The notes beneath the pieces are model-generated. The model was not told the DNA's origin. It was given only the letters and a program-made list of their open reading frames with translations, and did no database searches. The translations under genes and the position numbers were made by a program. A DNA stretch of 64,000 bases from a virus. The stretch spans positions 1 to 64,000 of the IMG/VR virus record IMGVR_UViG_3300033153_005812, one strand, 5' to 3'. Positions 41,698 to 49,384 of this stretch are shown one piece after another (within the stretch, counting starts at the first letter, position 1; every line of letters starts with the position of its first letter).

Positions 41698-41723
41698 CGG
41701 CTTCCCCAGCGATCGCTCAGAGG
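41698..41723 (+). repeat. Dispersed GC-rich element, copy E (partial)
   Basis: CGGCTTCCCCAGCGATCGCT then CAGAG. The right half of the element has diverged. The surrounding 41634-41809 gap is noncoding and GC-rich. Confidence 0.85.
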
Positions 41724-41809
41724 TCGTACAGGAGTAAGTCGATATAATAAGGCCAACTCATCAGAGCACGAGGCTTGTGGGAGCGGGTTATTACACCCGG
41801 AGAAAAAGA

Positions 41810-41968
41810 ATGACAAAGAAAGAGTTAATTAAGCAGTTGCAAGAATTCAGTGATGATGACAAAATATGGCTTCATCATAAGTTGTTAGGTGAAGTTATGC
41901 CAGAAGAAATTTTCGTTCTATTAGAAGAAGTTGAATTTACCGCAGATGGAATCTTGTTAGAGGGTTGA
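41810..41968 (+). CDS. Small acidic protein, 52 aa
   Basis: GGAG eight bases before ATG. MTKKELIKQLQEFSDDDKIW with an acidic end (EEVEFTADGILLEG). The N-terminal helix pattern is common in small phage proteins. No function inferred. Confidence 0.55.
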   Translation: MTKKELIKQLQEFSDDDKIWLHHKLLGEVMPEEIFVLLEEVEFTADGILLEG

Positions 41969-41969
41969 A

Positions 41970-42257
41970 ATGAAAGTCAGGGAGAAAGAAAATCCAGAAG
42001 TAGTATTCTTCTCGTGTCTATTCAATGTTCACGCATACGGAGAGATATTAGGCTACGATGAAACATTCGGTTGTGATCTGTTCTATATCGAAGATCTCGA
42101 AGTCCTTCTTGAGAACAGTACGTGCAATATGATGAATGGTGTATGGAAAGATATGCGACAGGCGTTCAAAGATCATGATCTAATTACAGATAATCACAAT
42201 ACTCGCTTCTTTGAGCCTGCAAATGAAGAGGATAGAAAGAGAGGCTTTACGATATGA
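41970..42257 (+). CDS. Hypothetical protein, 95 aa
   Basis: Alpha/beta, acidic: NPEVVFFSCLFNVHAYGEIL and DLFYIEDLEVLLENSTCN. Follows the previous stop by one base and overlaps the next ATG. Unassigned. Confidence 0.5.
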   Translation: MKVREKENPEVVFFSCLFNVHAYGEILGYDETFGCDLFYIEDLEVLLENSTCNMMNGVWKDMRQAFKDHDLITDNHNTRFFEPANEEDRKRGFTI

Positions 42258-42958
42258 GCGATGAAACAGCAGCAGCAAAGTTAGCACGAGTTAGAAAACA
42301 GTTCAGTAAGGATGTTTGTCAAGGAAATCGCTTTGACGTCGGTTCTATCTGTCGAAATAAACCTCCTGAAACTACAAATTTTATGAACGCTTGTTTGTCT
42401 TGCCGTCTGCTGGAGACTTGCAGATTGTTGTTTGTAGACAAAGGAAGGACTAAGATGGAAGATTCTAAGCGAGAAGAGAGGGATAAGAATATAAGGCGAA
42501 TAGATGCACTTCTTGAAGAAGGTCAAAACCAAGAACAAGTAGTAAGTTCGCCCACCTATGCAGTATTGGAAAAGTACGGTTATCCGTGTAAACCATGTTT
42601 TCTGTGCATGTATTCGAATCCGAGTGATAATGGTAATTGTCTTCAGCGGCACTGGATGGATCAGTGTAACTTGCTTCAACTTTGGGAGAAACGGACAGCG
42701 ATAGACAAACAACAGGCGAGAGAAGCTGAAAGACTACAAGAGTTTGAAAAGTGGTTCGCCGAAGCTGAGTTTCCAAGTTGGTATGAGCAGTATTATGGGA
42801 GAGGTGTGAAAGATATACATCGTAAGATTGTCGAGAAGGGATGGGAAGCCGCGTTAATATGGGTGATGAAATTAGGGATGAAGTATTATGGAAATGATTT
42901 TCTCACTGATATGACAGAAATAAGCGACGATATAAGAAAAGAATTAGGAGAAGAATAA
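42254..42958 (+). CDS. Two-part protein: Cys-rich plus EFEKWF module
   Basis: A 234-residue protein. N-terminal two thirds hold many Cys (CLSCRLLETCR; YPCKPCFLCMYSNPSDNGNC), likely metal sites. The last ~75 residues (LQEFEKWFAEAEFPSWYEQY, EKGWEAALIWVMK, KELGEE) are a module that recurs in the next two genes. ATGA overlap with the upstream gene. Unassigned. Confidence 0.6.
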   Translation: MSDETAAAKLARVRKQFSKDVCQGNRFDVGSICRNKPPETTNFMNACLSCRLLETCRLLFVDKGRTKMEDSKREERDKNIRRIDALLEEGQNQEQVVSSPTYAVLEKYGYPCKPCFLCMYSNPSDNGNCLQRHWMDQCNLLQLWEKRTAIDKQQAREAERLQEFEKWFAEAEFPSWYEQYYGRGVKDIHRKIVEKGWEAALIWVMKLGMKYYGNDFLTDMTEISDDIRKELGEE

Positions 42959-42959
42959 G

Positions 42960-43142
42960 ATGGAAGCCTTTGAAAAGTGGTTTGAAGAAGTCTATCGCGT
43001 TGACGACGTGAGTTATATAGATGCTAAAGCAGCGTGGAAAGCTGCGTTAAGATGGGTCTTAGAAGATATTGAATCTTTTCAGTGTCTTTATGATAGATGG
43101 CTTGTAATGAAACGCATTGAAAAAGAATTAGGAGAAGAATAA
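42960..43142 (+). CDS. EFEKWF-module protein, 60 aa
   Basis: MEAFEKWFEEVYRVDDVSYI, DAKAAWKAALRWVLED, ending KELGEE. Stand-alone copy of the C-terminal module of 42254. Identical translation-start DNA context to the next gene (GGAGAAGAATAA then ATGGAAGCC). Product of tandem duplication. Confidence 0.6.
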   Translation: MEAFEKWFEEVYRVDDVSYIDAKAAWKAALRWVLEDIESFQCLYDRWLVMKRIEKELGEE

Positions 43143-43143
43143 A

Positions 43144-43470
43144 ATGGAAGCCTTTGAAAAGTGGTGGTCTGAAGCTGAATCTCAAATCAACCCAGATAGT
43201 TGCGAATCATTTATTGATAAGTGGTTAGAAGAGATAGCGAAAAAAGCATGGGACGCTGCGATAGACAATTGTAATTTGGTGTCCGATGCAATTCGCAAGT
43301 CAGCGTTCACCGGTGAAGAAGTTCTGGAGATCTTAGATAACTTACAAAGAACACTGGAGAGAACCAGATTTCCAAAGGCGTTCTTCCTAAAGGCTGTCTT
43401 CAAAATAATGAAAACCATGCCTACCGTCGAAAATATGATGAATGTAGCGAACAAAGATGAAGGAAAATAA
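43144..43470 (+). CDS. EFEKWF-module protein, 108 aa
   Basis: MEAFEKWWSEAESQINPDSC, IAKKAWDAAIDNC, then a helical extension (EEVLEILDNLQRTLERTRFP). Third copy of the module. Function unknown. Confidence 0.6.
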   Translation: MEAFEKWWSEAESQINPDSCESFIDKWLEEIAKKAWDAAIDNCNLVSDAIRKSAFTGEEVLEILDNLQRTLERTRFPKAFFLKAVFKIMKTMPTVENMMNVANKDEGK

Positions 43471-43471
43471 G

Positions 43472-43843
43472 ATGAATCATAGTGATTTTCAAAAGAAAGT
43501 AAGTGAGTTATTGAAAAACAAAGGATGCTGGCTCTTCAACATTCATGGTCATAGAATGCAAAAGAGAGGTGTCCCAGATCTATTAGTTATTGGTTTAAGG
43601 TGGAAGGGTTTTTTAGAGTTCAAAATCGGGCGAGATAAATGTTCGAGAGTCCAGCAAAATGAAATGGAAAAAATCGAGAGGAGAGGAATGCCATGTTACG
43701 TTCTACGATACGATGAAGAAAACGATGCAATTCAAATAGAGAATAAGGGCGGTGATGAGCTGAATCTTGTAGTATGGGATGCGTTGTGGGACTGGCTAAA
43801 GAAGCACATCGGTGATCCTAATTATCATTGGGAATTACCGTGA
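43472..43843 (+). CDS. VRR-NUC domain nuclease
   Basis: A 123-residue protein. Active-site line GVPDLLVIGLRWKGFLEFKI, with PD...E-x-K, and KCSRVQQNEMEKIERRGMPC after it: the VRR-NUC (PD-(D/E)XK) pattern. It is an endonuclease fold found in phage and Holliday-junction-type enzymes. The start is one base past the previous stop; 43457 is an alternative. Confidence 0.85.
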   Translation: MNHSDFQKKVSELLKNKGCWLFNIHGHRMQKRGVPDLLVIGLRWKGFLEFKIGRDKCSRVQQNEMEKIERRGMPCYVLRYDEENDAIQIENKGGDELNLVVWDALWDWLKKHIGDPNYHWELP

Positions 43844-44109
43844 AAATTATCGGCTCACTTAATATTAGTGTTGAGATTCTTTATAATTGGATTAGCGTTC
43901 GTAGAGCAATTTCGTTATGTAATCCTCGAAGCCAAAAAACTCTTCGTCATCTTTGGATTTTTGTTTTTCCGTTGTTCGTTGTTCATTTTTGGGTGAATCA
44001 AAAATGTAATGTCTGCGACGGTCAAGGTCACAGAGAAAGATATGACTTAGGAGCTTCGTTTGAAGGTCCTTGTCCAAATTGTAATGGAACTGGAAGGCAA
44101 ACAAAATGA
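43840..44109 (+). CDS. DnaJ-type zinc-finger protein
   Basis: An 89-residue protein starting at GTG that overlaps the previous TGA. It ends in CNVCDGQGHRER and CPNCNGTGRQ, the CxxCxGxG pair of the DnaJ cysteine-rich domain. The N-terminal 50 residues include a hydrophobic part (LWIFVFPLFVVHFWV), which could be a membrane segment. The DNA of that part holds a 20-base sequence repeated at 44700. J-domain itself is encoded far away at 10506. Confidence 0.6.
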   Translation: MKIIGSLNISVEILYNWISVRRAISLCNPRSQKTLRHLWIFVFPLFVVHFWVNQKCNVCDGQGHRERYDLGASFEGPCPNCNGTGRQTK

Positions 44110-44719
44110 AGAATTATGTACTGGGATTTTTGTTTAACAAATCTCAAAAGACAGTCCTACTTATTGAAAAGAAAAGACCAAAATGGCAAGCCGGTCGTTG
44201 GAACGGAATCGGCGGTAAGATTGAGGAGACAGATACTACTCCCTTAGAAGCAATGAAAAGAGAAGCCTGGGAAGAAATTGGTCACGATGTTGATTGGACA
44301 CACGTGCTTACAGTGGAACTGTTTCATCTGTCCGTCTTCGTCTATAAAGCTATCGATATTCCCGAACATGAAGCAATCTTCTTCGAGCAAAAAGAAGATG
44401 AATTACTAAAAGTTTGGCCGATAGATGCTCTTCCAGATGAAGTGATAAGCGATGTGAAATGGATGATACCTATCTGTCTTTCACCTCTCCAATTTCCGTT
44501 GATCATTCAGCAGGACACTCCGGGATCTGAGTGTCAAGGTTCAACAGAAAAATGGACGTGTCCGAAATGCAATTATAAAAATTCTCCTGAAGATAAGATC
44601 TGTAAGGGTCATACAGATTTTAGTACGATTAAGTAGGATTTTTCTAAAATCAATGAAAGAAGTTGAAGACAGTAGTCCACGATGTCTGGATCTATATCAT
44701 TCCGTTGTTCGTTGTTCAT
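43967..44719 (+). repeat. 20-base direct repeat (43967-43986 and 44700-44719)
   Basis: Both copies read TTCCGTTGTTCGTTGTTCAT, with weaker similarity on each side (GGAT upstream, TTTGG downstream). One is coding, one is intergenic. Suggests a decayed local duplication. Confidence 0.75.
44106..44636 (+). CDS. Nudix hydrolase with C-terminal zinc ribbon
   Basis: A 176-residue protein. Nudix box GGKIEETDTTPLEAMKREAW then EEIG, with all metal-binding Glu in place. The last ~25 residues (WTCPKCNYKNSPEDKICKG) form a RanBP2-like zinc finger. Nudix enzymes hydrolyse nucleoside diphosphates linked to X, such as oxidised dNTPs. ATGA overlap with the previous gene. Last gene before the control region. 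Confidence 0.9.
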   Translation: MKNYVLGFLFNKSQKTVLLIEKKRPKWQAGRWNGIGGKIEETDTTPLEAMKREAWEEIGHDVDWTHVLTVELFHLSVFVYKAIDIPEHEAIFFEQKEDELLKVWPIDALPDEVISDVKWMIPICLSPLQFPLIIQQDTPGSECQGSTEKWTCPKCNYKNSPEDKICKGHTDFSTIK

Positions 44720-45029
44720 ATTTGGTAGGAGGTGAAAGATAACTTTTAGATCAACCAAACGTGCATCGACGATGAAAACCCGTAATTCTACAAGATTGCG
44801 GTTTACACGCAACGAGGTTTTAGATCTTGATTAGGCTTGGTAAACTACAAATAAAAAGAGGAAGTTGATGTAACTACTAATAACTGAACAATTTATAAAG
44901 ATATGCGAGTCTGTTTGTGTGTGTGTGTTATACATAAGGGGATAAAGTTGGAGAAGAGATGGTAAGCTCTGGGGAGATTGAGAATGTCGCTGCGTGTAAA
45001 CCGCAATCTATGAAAAGTGGGGTGTTAGT
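44637..45029. other. Intergenic control region with 19-bp inverted repeat
   Basis: A ~390-base gap. Contains the second 20-base repeat copy (44700) and the inverted repeat AGATTGCGGTTTACACGCA (44793-44811), whose exact complement TGCGTGTAAACCGCAATCT is at 44991-45009. The 179-base interval includes a (TG)n run (TGTTTGTGTGTGTGTG). I see no promoter of the P1-P3 family. Short reading frames at 44653 and 44772 have no clear RBS. Confidence 0.7.
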
Positions 45030-45033
45030 ATGA
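44959..45033 (+). CDS. Leader peptide, 24 aa
   Basis: MVSSGEIENVAACKPQSMKS and GVLV, with GGAG five bases before ATG. Its TGA overlaps the next ATG (ATGA at 45030). The right arm of the inverted repeat lies inside it, so pairing with the left arm could hide it. Weak but coherent. Confidence 0.45.
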   Translation: MVSSGEIENVAACKPQSMKSGVLV

Positions 45034-45773
45034 ATTACATTGAAGAAATATTCAGAGAAGCTGAACGAAAAAGAAAAGTTAATAATGAAGAACAATTAAG
45101 ACTGCAATCTTATCTTGATGAAGAAGGAATGCCAGATATGACCTGTCCATCCTGCAGATGTTATATCGGCGATGATATGAAGAAATGGGTGAAAGGGATG
45201 CACGGTGTTTCTTATGTTTGTAGAAAGTGTTATGAGAGGTTTGATAATTTACGGAAGACTCTACAAAGTAAACAAGGATTAAATGTAGGATCTCGTAGAA
45301 AAGAAAGTCAACCTCTATTTATATGTCCGTCTTGTAATAAAGAACGATCTCCTATTGTGGATAAGAAATTGACGATGAGAAAATGGTTAATAGATCCTGA
45401 AGACGGTTGGATCTGTATTTCTTGTAAGATAAGAAAGTATAGACAGATAAATGAAACAATAGGTTATACAAGTCAAATAGTTCTTCCTTATAATTTTTTG
45501 ATAAATGGATGGTGTCTTAGAGTTGCACGGATGAGATTACAAGAACTATTGATGAAAGAAGAAGATCCAAAAGATAGGTTGAAGAAGATCAGTGTGGAAA
45601 TCCTTGCTCAAGAAGCAGGAATGAAATCTAAATTCGACTGGTATCATTTAGAGAACGGTTCAACAAAGACGATAAAAAGATTAACTTGGGAACGCATTAA
45701 GTACGTTTTTCATAAGCACGGTCATGAAATAGAGGATTTAATGGAGAATTATAATGTGGCTGGAGACGAATAA
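45030..45773 (+). CDS. Two-zinc-finger protein, possible late regulator
   Basis: A 247-residue protein. Two CxxC...CxxC sites: CPSCRCYIG with VCRKC, and CPSCNKERS with CISCK. The C-terminal ~70 residues (ISVEILAQEAGMKSKFDWYH; NGSTKTIKRLTWERIKYVF) could be a helix-turn-helix. A zinc-binding DNA/RNA-binding protein placed immediately before packaging genes is a good candidate for late-gene control. Not a known family. Confidence 0.6.
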   Translation: MNYIEEIFREAERKRKVNNEEQLRLQSYLDEEGMPDMTCPSCRCYIGDDMKKWVKGMHGVSYVCRKCYERFDNLRKTLQSKQGLNVGSRRKESQPLFICPSCNKERSPIVDKKLTMRKWLIDPEDGWICISCKIRKYRQINETIGYTSQIVLPYNFLINGWCLRVARMRLQELLMKEEDPKDRLKKISVEILAQEAGMKSKFDWYHLENGSTKTIKRLTWERIKYVFHKHGHEIEDLMENYNVAGDE

Positions 45774-45956
45774 AAGGTCTCTTAAAAATTTTCCCGCACG
45801 AGCGAGAATCTTAGAAAGTCTTCTTCTCTTGTAGATCTTTTATCGTAGATTATAAATCTTCGAAAGGAAAATGATGAAAGATTATCACTCAGAAGAGGGA
45901 GAATAGATATAAAATGATCTATCAAGACGACGTGAATCTTCAAAAGGAGGATGACA

Positions 45957-46184
45957 ATGTTAACACACTACGAATCGTTCTTTCATTATTTTGTAGGGTT
46001 GATCGTAGGAGGTTGGATCTGTCTTAGACATCTTTTTCCTATGATAGGAAGATGGAGTATCAATCGAATGGTTAGGCACTATTATCAAAAGGATGAGAAG
46101 AAACGATCATTATATCATGAAAGATGGACTCAACAAGAAGATTGGGAGGTTGATGTAGGTAGAGAGGAGAGGGGTAAGTTGTAA
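45957..46184 (+). CDS. Membrane-anchored small protein, 75 aa
   Basis: AAAGGAGG is followed by two ATGs; the second (45957) has the better spacing. HYFVGLIVGGWICLRHLFP near residues 10-28 is a likely membrane segment, followed by a charged tail (YYQKDEKKRSLYHERWTQQE). No family recognised. The 45774-45956 gap upstream holds only an 11-codon open frame at 45871. Confidence 0.5.
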   Translation: MLTHYESFFHYFVGLIVGGWICLRHLFPMIGRWSINRMVRHYYQKDEKKRSLYHERWTQQEDWEVDVGREERGKL

Positions 46185-46312
46185 GGATATAGAATTTTAG
46201 AAGGAAGATATAACTCCAGTAATAATAGGTACTTATGTCTTAGAAAAAATTATATTTTTGTCCAAACTTTTTCTTCTGGGGGACGTATAACGCAACAGGT
46301 AACTTACAAATC

Positions 46313-46837
46313 ATGTCTGATACTCACTTAGTTTGTGACTTAGTAATAGACGCTGTTGTAGAATGGCTGGGAATGAAATACAGAAAGTCGCAGATTAAAG
46401 CAGAGCTCGCAGAGATAAATGGCGGAGAACCATTAAACATCTGGACTTTCAATGCGATTGTAAAAGCTGCAAAAAAGAAGATACGAGATATCTATCATAT
46501 AGACGCTGTTGAGTCAAAAGGAAGCTCTATTGAGTTTTATTCTGTAATTATTCGTAACCCTAAGATGCCTATAAAGTATAAGCTCATCGCTCAACAACGT
46601 CTTGATGCTCTTCTTGGTCTTGAGCATTTGGCGACAGATGATCCAAAGGTCTACGCTGAAAAGGTTACAGAAGCAATGAAAGCGATGGACGCTTCTGTTG
46701 ATGGATCAGTGAAAGAAGATGAGAAAGTTAAATCTTCAAGTCCGTCTAAAGATGAGACACATAATGATCCTGGATTAGCTGAAGGTCTTAAAGACGTGGA
46801 GCTTAGTAACGATGGCCTTTCTTTGAAGAAGAGGTGA
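46313..46837 (+). CDS. terS: Terminase small subunit (putative)
   Basis: A 174-residue protein. The helical N-terminal half has a possible DNA-binding helix-turn-helix (KSQIKAELAEINGGEPLNIW), the centre is helical (KYKLIAQQRLDALLGLEHLA), and the tail is acidic and Ser-rich. Size, fold and position next to the large subunit support the call; no conserved motif is diagnostic. Confidence 0.65.
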   Translation: MSDTHLVCDLVIDAVVEWLGMKYRKSQIKAELAEINGGEPLNIWTFNAIVKAAKKKIRDIYHIDAVESKGSSIEFYSVIIRNPKMPIKYKLIAQQRLDALLGLEHLATDDPKVYAEKVTEAMKAMDASVDGSVKEDEKVKSSSPSKDETHNDPGLAEGLKDVELSNDGLSLKKR

Positions 46838-46838
46838 G

Positions 46839-47018
46839 ATGAAAGTAATACCAGCACCATTAACGACTGAGGAACAAGAAGCTGTTGTTCAATCTAATTG
46901 TTTACCAGTTGAACAGCGATGGCTTTTGGTTTTTGAAAGTGAGTTAGAAGCTCAGGATTTCATAGAGTACTTACGAAGACAGATGTATAACGAGGATGGT
47001 TCTTTGAAAACTGAATAG
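46839..47018 (+). CDS. Hypothetical small protein, 59 aa
   Basis: Lies between the terminase genes. MKVIPAPLTTEEQEAVVQSN, then a helix ending RRQMYNEDGSLKTE. Overlaps the upstream stop region (GAGGTGAGATG). No family. Confidence 0.5.
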   Translation: MKVIPAPLTTEEQEAVVQSNCLPVEQRWLLVFESELEAQDFIEYLRRQMYNEDGSLKTE

Positions 47019-47033
47019 CGAGGTTGTGGGACG

Positions 47034-48374
47034 ATGTCTGAGATCTTAACTCCAAGATGGACTCCGCTCATCCCACATAAAGAACAGATTAGGTTCTACA
47101 ATTCACCGGCCCGTTTTAACATCGCTCACGCCGGACGTAGAGGAGGGAAGACAGAGCTCAGTAAGCGGAAGCTGATTAAGAGAGCGATAAAATGCACTCG
47201 TGGAGATGGCCGATATGTTTTCGGTGCTCCTACTCACATGCAGGCTGTAAAGATCTTTTGGGACGATACGGTTGCGATGGTTCCAAGATGGGCTTTACAA
47301 AACGGTCTACGATCTATTTCAAAATCCTTTAGACACGTTCAGTTGATGAACGGAGCAACGATTGAAGTTGCTGGTTTGGATAGACCGGAACGTATTGAAG
47401 GTCCTCCGCTTGATGGATTTGTAGGTGATGAGTATGGAAACTTTAGGCGAGAGGTTTGGACTCAGCATGTTCGTCCTGCATTGTCTACTCTTGACCGCCC
47501 TGGATGGGCAGATCTTATTGGCGTCCCTGAAGGAAGGAACCACTACTTTCAATTAACACAAGATGTTAAGGACAAAGAAGACTGGGATATCTTCACTTGG
47601 AATACAGCGGAGATAAACCCTGAAGAAGCTGAGTCTGCTCGTGGGGACTTAGATGAGTTGACTTATTCTCAGGAGTATGAGGGAGCTTTTGTATCTTTCA
47701 AAGGGAAAGCATATTATGCGTTTGATCAAGAGTTGAGTTGTCCTCCAGACGGTGTGAGGGTAATATACGATTCACGTTATCCATTGATCTTTTGTCATGA
47801 CTTTAATCGTGTCCCAGGAACATGCCTTATTGCTCAAGAGCTTCCTTGTCCTGATTGGTTGGTGAAAAGAAATAATGGACAGAATAGAGGAACCGTGACT
47901 TGTGCGATCGATGAAATCTTTCTACGACAAGATTCTAATACGGAGAAGGTGTGTGACATCTTAATTCAACGCTGGTCTCATCATACAGGTATTGTCTATC
48001 TACACGGGGATGCAACTGGTGGAGCGAAGGTCTCGTCTGGTATTGCTGGGAGCGACTGGGACATTATAAAGAGTAAGTTGTCTTCTGTCTTTAATCTAAA
48101 AGAACGTTATCCTAAAGCTAATCCATCTATAAGAGTAAGAATCAATTCAACTAATTCCAGGTTACGATCGGCGGACGGATATGTAGGATGTATCGTCGAT
48201 AAAAAAGGTTGTCCAATGTTGATACGAGACTTTGAAGCTGTAACTTGCAACGACGCAGGGGAAATAGAGAAGACTGAAGCTCTATTGACTCACATCTCAG
48301 ATGCTTTTACGTATTATCTTACAGAAGAGTATCCTTGTGGGGGTGGTCACAAATTCAGTAGTCAGTCTATTTAA
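47034..48374 (+). CDS. terL: Terminase large subunit
   Basis: A 446-residue protein. ATPase: Walker A HAGRRGGKTELSKR (residues ~32-45), Walker B-like FVGDEYGNFR. The C-terminal nuclease part has FCHDFNRVPGTC, HGDATGGAKVSSGIAGSDW and LLTHISDAFTYYL, with acidic metal ligands as in RNase-H-fold terminases. Pumps and cuts DNA into the prohead through the portal. Confidence 0.9.
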   Translation: MSEILTPRWTPLIPHKEQIRFYNSPARFNIAHAGRRGGKTELSKRKLIKRAIKCTRGDGRYVFGAPTHMQAVKIFWDDTVAMVPRWALQNGLRSISKSFRHVQLMNGATIEVAGLDRPERIEGPPLDGFVGDEYGNFRREVWTQHVRPALSTLDRPGWADLIGVPEGRNHYFQLTQDVKDKEDWDIFTWNTAEINPEEAESARGDLDELTYSQEYEGAFVSFKGKAYYAFDQELSCPPDGVRVIYDSRYPLIFCHDFNRVPGTCLIAQELPCPDWLVKRNNGQNRGTVTCAIDEIFLRQDSNTEKVCDILIQRWSHHTGIVYLHGDATGGAKVSSGIAGSDWDIIKSKLSSVFNLKERYPKANPSIRVRINSTNSRLRSADGYVGCIVDKKGCPMLIRDFEAVTCNDAGEIEKTEALLTHISDAFTYYLTEEYPCGGGHKFSSQSI

Positions 48375-48378
48375 CATA

Positions 48379-48549
48379 ATGAAAAAGGGAAAAGATAAAC
48401 AAGAATTCATCAGAGCTAAGAAAGCTCTAAAACAATGTATGTATGATCATGAAAAGACGAACTGTAGTGACTGCCGCTATAGTCGCTTTCAGCATTGTCA
48501 AGTTCTTTACGAGTATGAGGAAGCGTGCAAAAAGGTTCGACGTGGTTGA
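48379..48549 (+). CDS. Small Cys-rich protein, 56 aa
   Basis: MKKGKDKQEFIRAKKALKQC with CSDCRYSRFQHCQ; four Cys and one His suggest a zinc site. Overlaps the next gene by more than 100 bases, which is unusual. Follows the terminase stop by four bases. Confidence 0.5.
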   Translation: MKKGKDKQEFIRAKKALKQCMYDHEKTNCSDCRYSRFQHCQVLYEYEEACKKVRRG

Positions 48550-48832
48550 TGATAATCAGACAATCTTTGTAGGGCCGATCTACTCTATTATCCGCAGAGT
48601 TGGAGAAACGATTCGAGTATTCAATGTCTTTGCGGAAAATGAGATAAGTCTTCATATCTTTATGACTCGTTTCGTTGAGAATCGTGATGGTTTTCGTTAT
48701 GATACATTCTTTCCGCACTATGTTATGTTAGAGACAAGACGAGTTGAGATAATCGAAGGTGGAGCAGTTGCAGTAAGTAAAGAGGGTGAGGAGAGTTGTA
48801 TTCATGATTGGTTGATGAAAGCATTAGAATAA
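48443..48832 (+). CDS. Hypothetical protein with N-terminal hydrophobic helix
   Basis: A 129-residue protein as written. Residues ~7-22 (TVVTAAIVAFSIVKFF) look like a membrane segment; the rest is beta-rich (NQTIFVGPIYSIIRRVGETI). The overlap with 48379-48549 leaves open a start at 48515 (MRKRAKRFDVVDD), which would drop the segment. No family. Confidence 0.55.
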   Translation: MIMKRRTVVTAAIVAFSIVKFFTSMRKRAKRFDVVDDNQTIFVGPIYSIIRRVGETIRVFNVFAENEISLHIFMTRFVENRDGFRYDTFFPHYVMLETRRVEIIEGGAVAVSKEGEESCIHDWLMKALE

Positions 48833-48845
48833 AGGTTTATGTAAG

Positions 48846-49247
48846 ATGAGAGTTAATGGAAAAGAATACTTTGATGATGCGACAATAACCAGAGCCGCTG
48901 ATTTGATAGAAGCAGCGGAGCTCTCTCTTTCAGCTATTTGTAAAGAGCTACATACATCGCTCCCAGTTTTGACAAGAAGTATGAACTTACACTTTCGTAT
49001 TTCTAAAGATGAACCTAATTGGCGAGAGATTTATAAAGCAAAACGGTTAATACTCAAACGGAAGAAGGATGTACGGATTGTCTGGGAATGCCAATCTTGC
49101 AGTTACGAAGCGAAGATAAAATTTGAACGCTGTGCAAAGTGTGGCTCAAATAGTGTAGAGAAGAGGGAGCTAAGAAACAAAATAAGACCAGATGAGATGC
49201 GAGCTATTAAAAAGATAGGATGTGAGTGGAGTAAAGATCATGAGTAG
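48846..49247 (+). CDS. HTH plus zinc-ribbon protein
   Basis: A 133-residue protein. Helix-turn-helix-like N-terminus (ITRAADLIEAAELSLSAICK), then CQSCSYEAKIKFERCAKCGS, a four-Cys ribbon. A DNA-binding role is likely. Placed just after the terminase, before virion genes. Confidence 0.6.
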   Translation: MRVNGKEYFDDATITRAADLIEAAELSLSAICKELHTSLPVLTRSMNLHFRISKDEPNWREIYKAKRLILKRKKDVRIVWECQSCSYEAKIKFERCAKCGSNSVEKRELRNKIRPDEMRAIKKIGCEWSKDHE

Positions 49248-49362
49248 AACAATTCGTGGGAAGCGTGATGGGACTGGTCCTTATAAAGATTCTTATCAAC
49301 GAAAACGATCTGGGAATAGAGGTAAGCGAAAACAAAGTGGACAAAGATGTCCAAAACGATAA
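49240..49362 (+). CDS. Basic peptide, 40 aa
   Basis: MSRTIRGKRDGTGPYKDSYQ, ending GQRCPKR. Gly/Arg/Lys-rich, similar to small virion or nucleic-acid-binding peptides found next to head genes. Overlaps the previous stop by eight bases. Confidence 0.45.
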   Translation: MSRTIRGKRDGTGPYKDSYQRKRSGNRGKRKQSGQRCPKR

Positions 49363-49384
49363 TAATACTTGAAAGGATAATGAA

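Noticed and set aside
45871-45906. 11-codon leader frame with GAAAGGAAA before it
   Set aside because: Too short, and the RBS-like site is purine-rich by chance; no downstream coupling visible.
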